Part shown: piece by piece, positions 58,701 through 64,000 of the stretch
Position numbering within the stretch: the stretch's first letter is position 1
Layout of the letters: the number at the start of each line of letters is the position of its first letter
NCBI RefSeq assembly: GCF_021917145.1
Contig: NW_025813698.1
Coordinates: 84,501-148,500 of the forward strand
Reading direction: 5' to 3'
From: Hypomesus transpacificus
Taxonomy: Eukaryota; Chordata; Actinopteri; Osmeriformes; Osmeridae
Length of the DNA stretch: 64,000 nt
Program-made: the position numbers and the translations under genes
The notes under the pieces: model-generated
What the model was told of the DNA's origin: nothing
The model's database searches: none
What the model saw: the letters and a program-made list of their open reading frames with translations, nothing else

Positions 58701-61700
58701 ACCTTCACCGTTTCCCTGGAGGTGCGCGAGGACGACAGCAAGGGCAACTATAGGTCAGACATGCTAGTTTATCTATCCTTAGTATAGTTAGACCATATAT
58801 CTAAATTTAAGATTCCTATATGTTTATTGTATGCACCTTCCTGACAAAGCAAATTCCTTGTCTGTGCAAACTTTGATGGCGAATAAATCCCTTTCTGATT
58901 CTGACATAACCCACAGACTGCACAAACATCTCCCCGATACGCAGTTTTACAGACACACATATATTTCCACAGTTTATGAAATAAACTGGATTTGACCCTG
59001 CTAATGGATTTGGAAATAGTTGGCAAGGGGCATGTAGTTAATTGCTACTAAATACTAATATTTCACCATCATGTTTGTCATCTCAAGGATTGTGTTTGAC
59101 CTCTTTTCCAGAAATAAACCGTCCATTGTTATTCATAAAGCTGGCCAAGTTGAGGAGATTCCATTTTTGATAAGGTCGATTGTCGATGGAAACATTACTT
59201 CTAATTCTATTTTTCCCGTTAATACATTTGAACCACTCCTCAGCCCGGTTCCTAAGGACAGAGACAAGTTTTACTTCAAGTTGCGTCAGGGTGTTCAAAA
59301 GAAGGTGGTGGTGACAGTCCAACAGATGAGCAACCAGGAGCTGGGCATTGAGAGGTGAGGAGGGCTACAGCTACACAAAGGGTCCTTAACAGCACACTTA
59401 AACAACCCCTTTTAAAAAAAAATCTAAAAGGGTCATGTTGGGGAGAGGAAAACAACACAGTACCCTAACCTATTTACAGAAAAGGCGTAGAGGCCAGTTC
59501 ATGAAATAGTCAAACCAAAACATCAACAGGAAATGTTGTCAAAGCAACTAGCACATTAGTTCAGAGGAACTAACCTTACTCTCTTCCCCCTGGTTATTGT
59601 GCTAAAATAAGTTATTCATATTATAAATAGGCACTCTTTGTCCTGTTTCTTAGTCAGTATTCTTTATAACTTAACCGTGATGGCTGTTTACTAATGTGCT
59701 TGATCAGCAACAACAACCAAACCGTAATTGATTTATGGTCATCAAAGTAATAAAAACAAACACATTTTATGCAGAATGATTGTCAAGTGGTTCATTTCTG
59801 AACTTTGGTTTCAAATTTCTTTGTGGAAGTGCAAAGACAAATAAAGAGTGTGATTCTCACAGCAACCACTTGATGGCGCTCTGTCTTCATGACAGGAACA
59901 GGAAGTCTTTGGCATCCTGAAAAGATGCTACCAGGGCTGGGCTCCAGTCCTATCAGATCGCAATGCCAAAATGTATACATTTATTAGCAAAACCAGGCCC
60001 CTTCACAAAGTCAACTGTCAATTGTTGTTTAATTGCTTCAGTAAAAAGAATAAATAAAAAACTGAAGTGCATATCTCATTTAGGGATATTCCAGTAGTGA
60101 TGTTAATTATAATAATAATAATAGTGATAATATTATTGTTTATAATATTTTAATGTTATTATAGCACAGAGATAAGGTGATGAAATATGAGCTGCATTTT
60201 CTCACACGTCGTTTCTGTTTTATACTCTCTTCATCTCCACTAGGTGCTTTGGAATGTTGTTGAGTCCTGGACACAAGGTCCGCAACAATGACATGCATCT
60301 TCTAGATATGGTGAGTTCTCCTGGAGCCTGGGATTCAGATAGTAAAACTAGAAGCAATACTTCTCCACTAACTTTACCTGTTTTCTGATACATTAGTGTA
60401 TGTACAGTTACATTAAAATAACTGGTATAAAGATTGACCACGAAGTAAGAAATGTATTTATGACATTTGTAAAGATATTAATGAAGATAGATGGATGGAT
60501 GGACAGAAAGATAGATAATTGGACAGGTAAATAGATAGATAGATAGAGAGATTTACATTTTAGTCATTTAGCAGACGCTCTTGTCCAGAGCGACTTAAAG
60601 TAAGTACAGGGACATTCCCCCGAGGCAAGTAGGGTGAAGTGCCTTGCCCAAGGACACAACGTCATATGGCACACTCGAACCAACAACCTTCTGATTAATA
60701 GCCCGACTCCCTAACCGCTCAGCCATCTGACCCCCCCAGATAGATAGATAGATAGGTATTTAATTCGTTCCTTGGGGGAGAGTGTGTGTGTTAAGTGGTG
60801 TGGTGTGCTGGTTGGTGTGTAGGAGTCCATGGGGAAGAGCTCTGATGGGAGGTCCTACATGATCACTGGAGTGTGGGACCCCAACATTGCAGCCTTCCAG
60901 GCGCTCAACGAGGACACGCCTAAAGGTAAGGCCCAGCATTCAACTCTGACAGGTTACTTTAGAATCAATACTGTTACCATCAAATAGATATAGATATAGA
61001 AGGAGTAAATAAATTTGCTTTCAGCTCTTTCCAGTTGCTGTCCAGGGATGAAAATGAGAGAACCTTTGGAAAATATAATGTCAGGTGTTTGAGTGTGTCA
61101 AGTCATTTGCAACCAAAGACCATGACACAATAGCCGAGACTCCAGCCTGCAGTGGTCACCAATCGCATGTTAGCGAGTGCAGGGCAGTTTGAAACAACAG
61201 TATTTGTCTGTGAAGGTCTTGTGTTGTATTAATACATTTAAATCCGGTGCAGCCCAATCCACATCAGGACATCCCCATAGTCCTTGTGTGTATATCTTGG
61301 CGGCATGCTAATATATCCTTGGCTCCTTTGGTGGGACAAAGGTGAATGTGATGCAGGGCAGATTACAGGGTGATGGATGGAGGAAGGCTCTGGAGATTCT
61401 ATCCTTTGCCTGTTAAAGGGTAAATGTGTGGATCTTGGAGAATTGCTAATATATTTTCCGTAATAAAAACACAAGACGGCAATATTTCATAACCAGGATA
61501 CAGGCAGGATGTGCAATAATCCAACAACAAAAAAAAAACTATTGGAGTTCTTAAAAGGCCATTAAAATAAATTGAATGCTCAAAATGATTGTTGTTGTTG
61601 AGATTCATGTTTCTCCACATTGTGTACACTGCAGTACAGGCATTTTAGAGAGTGGTGCTAGGGCAGAACCTCACCTCAATGAACTCATTATATCAAGGAA

Positions 61701-63050
61701 ATTAGAAAGCCAGGCAAGTTGCTGACTCTAAGTCATGAGAGTTTGACTTGAGACTGTATGGCAGGTTGTCAAACCCACCTATCTTAGGGGAGTTAGGTGG
61801 TCTGAGCCACAAGCCACTCCAGCACACAGAACCACTCTAAGGGTGGATTCTGAAGAAATAGGCCTGGAGGTGGGGGCATTGATAACTGACTGGTATATGG
61901 CTGCAAGCAGCCAAAAAGAAGAATGATTGTCCAATAAAATAAACATATCATCATATTATTTCTCCTCTTCTTTAAAGCACTTCCCTGTTACAACATAGAT
62001 ATTTGCAGATTGACATACCTCCTACCCTCAGAATAGATTTGAGTAAATTGGTGTTAAATTGTAACATCTACAGATCTAGATGAGGCCTTCTGTAGTTTTT
62101 CTAGTTTTCCCTAGACTCATTTCTCAATAACGTCACTGACACTCTTTCAAGACATGACATAGAACTATCCTCTACCAACTAAAGTTTGAGAGGATCTTGT
62201 TTTATGGAACATCCTTCCAAACCAACATTTTACGCTTGACTCTATCGTAATTGGAATCTATTTTAGGCGATTTCTTACAGGGGCGGTGTATTTTCTTTTT
62301 CAAGTTAATTAAAATAATAAAACCCTCTGAGTGTGAAAGAGGTTACTTGCCTCTGTAGCACGTTTGTTAGATTGCTATCTGTTCTTGTTTTCCTCTCCTT
62401 CTATCATTGTGTTCCCAGTTGGTGAATCTGCAAGATTAGTCAGCCTGAATCACTTTTCTTTTGTACATTACATTTAATGGCAAAATCTGGTCTATACTAC
62501 AAACTATTTTGTCTAGATTTGAGTTATCTTCTTAGTTTATCTTTGTCAATACTGTACTTCTCACAACTCCTCCTTTTGAGTAAATCTCAGGGAAATACGT
62601 AGCAGTGATGGCACAAAAAATGCTTCTAGAGAAACCTTGTTGTATGGTGTAATGAATTACAAATCAAACAAACCACAAACGCAACATGCAAATTCAACCG
62701 TTCTGCACACTGACATGGTGTGTCAACCCACAACAGTCACTTGGACTTGAGTGGGTGACACAATGTATGTTTTGATGTCCCTGTTGGCACTACAAACACC
62801 AACACTAAATCACCAAACCCTGTCCGCACACCCTTTCTGACAGGGTCTCACCCCCATCACCATGTGTGCTCTTGTGATTTCAGATAAGCAGGTGTACATG
62901 ACTGTGGCGGTGGACCTGGTGGTGACTGAGGTAGTGGAACCGGTTCGCTTCCTGCTGGAGACCCTGGTGAGGGTCTACCCTGCCAACGAACGCTTCTGGT
63001 ACTTCAGCCGGAAGGCCTTCAGCGAGACTTTCTACCTCAAACTCAAACAG
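55741..63050 (+). CDS. rabgap1l: RAB GTPase-activating protein 1-like, N-terminal part
   Basis: Nine coding exons are seen: 55741-55878, 56113-56293, 57189-57396, 58036-58210, 58593-58753, 59244-59354, 60244-60310, 60823-60925, 62884-63050. They join in frame to 1,311 nt, 437 codons, and the last ends at a GT donor, so the gene continues to the right. The start exon begins upstream at 55622. The N-terminus matches mammalian RABGAP1L ([21 protein letters not shown]). The PTB/PID domain covers about residues 122-275 ([47 protein letters not shown]). The next conserved region, about 290-430, includes [23 protein letters not shown] and [20 protein letters not shown]. The TBC catalytic domain and coiled coil are outside the window. 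The protein stimulates GTP hydrolysis by Rab GTPases in endosomal traffic. Confidence 0.95.
55885..56095. repeat. CT-rich low-complexity tract in rabgap1l intron
   Basis: A 200-bp pyrimidine tract of CTCTCT, TTTCTC and CCCTCC units between coding exons 1 and 2. A frame runs through from the first exon into the next one ([14 protein letters not shown]), but normal splice sites flank the tract at 55879 and 56112. Confidence 0.9.
56294..58035 (+). other. rabgap1l introns around exon 57189-57396
   Basis: These introns hold unique AT-rich sequence, a CA tract at 57420-57465 just after the exon 57189-57396 donor, and an A/TAA run at 57870-57890. No other gene is seen. Confidence 0.5.
59355..60243 (+). 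other. rabgap1l intron, no gene seen
   Basis: AT-rich, with an AATAATAAT run at about 60108-60150. No recognisable gene or element. Confidence 0.5.
60480..60760. repeat. GATA microsatellite split by a SINE
   Basis: GATAGATG/GATAGATA units at 60485-60549 resume at 60738-60756 on the other side of the SINE at 60551-60737, so the SINE landed within a pre-existing tetranucleotide array. Confidence 0.8.
60551..60737 (-). mobile_element. tRNA-derived SINE, reverse copy
   Basis: Same family as the element at 14621-14815, in reverse orientation. The plus strand starts with the tail complement (TTTAGCAGACGCTC), then the body (AGTGCCTTGCCCAAGGACAC), and ends with the tRNA-like head complement (CCGCTCAGCCATCTGAC). 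It is close to full length and lies in a rabgap1l intron. Confidence 0.87.
60926..62883 (+). other. Long rabgap1l intron, no gene seen
   Basis: About 2 kb of AT-rich unique sequence. I looked for the single-exon receptor gene GPR52, nested within RABGAP1L in mammals, and did not find it. Confidence 0.5.
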
Positions 63051-64000
63051 GTACTGTACGTGAACTCCGCCCGAGTTATTCTTTATGCGGTAGCTGCAAC
63101 TGACCCCTTACTTGAAGACACGAGATGGTCGAGGTGTTTCTCTGCGACGAACATCCGTTTTTCGATTCGTTTGTCTCTCTGAGCTGAACCAGCCATCGAC
63201 ACACCTCAAAGACGGCTCTCTCCTGAAACAAAGACACCAGACACTTCCACTGCATCCTTGTCAACATGACCACGCCCAAAACACTCGACTCCGTGCATGA
63301 CCAAGCAGAAGTCCTGTTGTTAAAATATGCGAGGGTCAGGAGTCAAAGAGGAATCGATGACTTTGCACGCGGATACAGGGGCCCCCAGACAAGTCATTTC
63401 CCCAGGTGCTTCAAAAGCAAAAGCAAGGCTTGAGCAGGAAGGTTCTCTTCGCTATCCTCTCTATGGTAAAAAAAAAAAAAGGCAAATCTCCTTTGCATGC
63501 TCTTGGGGACCCCACCAAGCAGCAAACCGTCGGCTTTGTATCATCGGGAGCTAATAAGAGTCTACATCTCATTATCACGCGATAGCAATTAGCGTCGGTG
63601 CCTGAATCGCAGCCTGATTGCCTCTCTAGTTATCTCATCAGCACCAGGAAGAATGCCTGCGCTGTGGTTAAAAGCTAATTAAAAGATAATATGGTCTTGT
63701 TTGCAGCAGATTCGAATCTGACGTCCGTATTATTTTATTCTTATTTGTGACTTCCAGGCCCTCTCATTAGGGCGGGAGGAATGGGTTCTAATCATAGCCG
63801 GCTGCTTCGCAGAACTGAACTGAAACCGGGAATGGAAAGCGTTTGGTGATTGCATTAAAACCATATCAAACGTTCAACGTTTCCATTATTCTGTTTGCGT
63901 GACTTTAGTCTTTAGGCTGCAATACACTTTGTTTCCACTCTATTCATATGACTGGGGACACATTTAAGAGATTCGGGGAATATGTCTTACTAATTTGTAT
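63051..64000 (+). other. rabgap1l intron running off the window
   Basis: No further exon is present. From about 63550 to 63880 the sequence is complex, with AT-rich homeodomain-like motifs (AGCTAATTAAAAG at 63673) next to GC-containing words, as in many conserved enhancers. Conservation cannot be tested here. Confidence 0.35.

Noticed and set aside
60926..62883. Nested GPR52 gene as in mammalian RABGAP1L
   Set aside because: No seven-helix single-exon frame exists in any of the introns present.

Overview
This window is vertebrate, and the gene set, short introns and repeats point to a teleost fish: split genes with GT-AG introns, tRNA-derived SINE copies, an L2/CR1-type LINE fragment with the common fish 3' tail, and many CA/GA/CT microsatellites. 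I cannot name the species. No prokaryotic-type system (CRISPR, operon, integron) is present.

Layout, left to right. (1) 0.9-7.4 kb, plus: a SAMD9/SAMD9L-like innate-immunity gene. Its three coding exons join in frame into about 1,526 residues with an unusual order: SAM-SAM, a pyrin-like domain, then the SAMD9 core (SIR2-like region, P-loop NTPase, helical repeats, C-terminal fold). The AlbA_2 nuclease domain of the mammalian proteins is not seen. (2) 9.5-11.2 kb, minus: an unrecognised Pro/Lys-rich gene in a locally duplicated block. (3) 12.1-20.2 kb, plus: axdnd1, complete, 25 coding exons, about 1,036 aa. (4) 20.7-23.2 kb, minus: nphs2 (podocin), complete, 8 exons, about 402 aa, convergent with axdnd1. 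(5) 24.8-33.1 kb, plus: tdrd5, complete, 16 coding exons, about 939 aa, divergent from nphs2. (6) 33.1-48.1 kb: no convincing coding gene; repeats, a deleted DNA transposon carrying a helicase-like scrap, and CpG-richer patches including a probable 5' exon near 39.3 kb. (7) 48.1-49.5 kb, plus: fam163a, two coding exons, 160 aa, with apparent small 5' UTR exons. (8) 51.5 kb to the right edge, plus: the 5' part of rabgap1l (437 codons: PTB and the following conserved region); its TBC domain must lie beyond the window.

AXDND1, NPHS2, TDRD5 and FAM163A are neighbours on human 1q25, and RABGAP1L lies on the same arm, so this is a conserved vertebrate block. The SAMD9-like gene and the unknown gene at the left edge are not part of the human block. 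The genes are not one pathway: axdnd1 (axoneme/sperm) and tdrd5 (germline piRNA/nuage) are reproductive, nphs2 is a kidney slit-diaphragm gene, fam163a a small membrane protein, and rabgap1l a Rab GTPase regulator. Exon boundaries were set by hand from splice sites, codon phase and recalled family proteins; every junction given keeps the reading frame.
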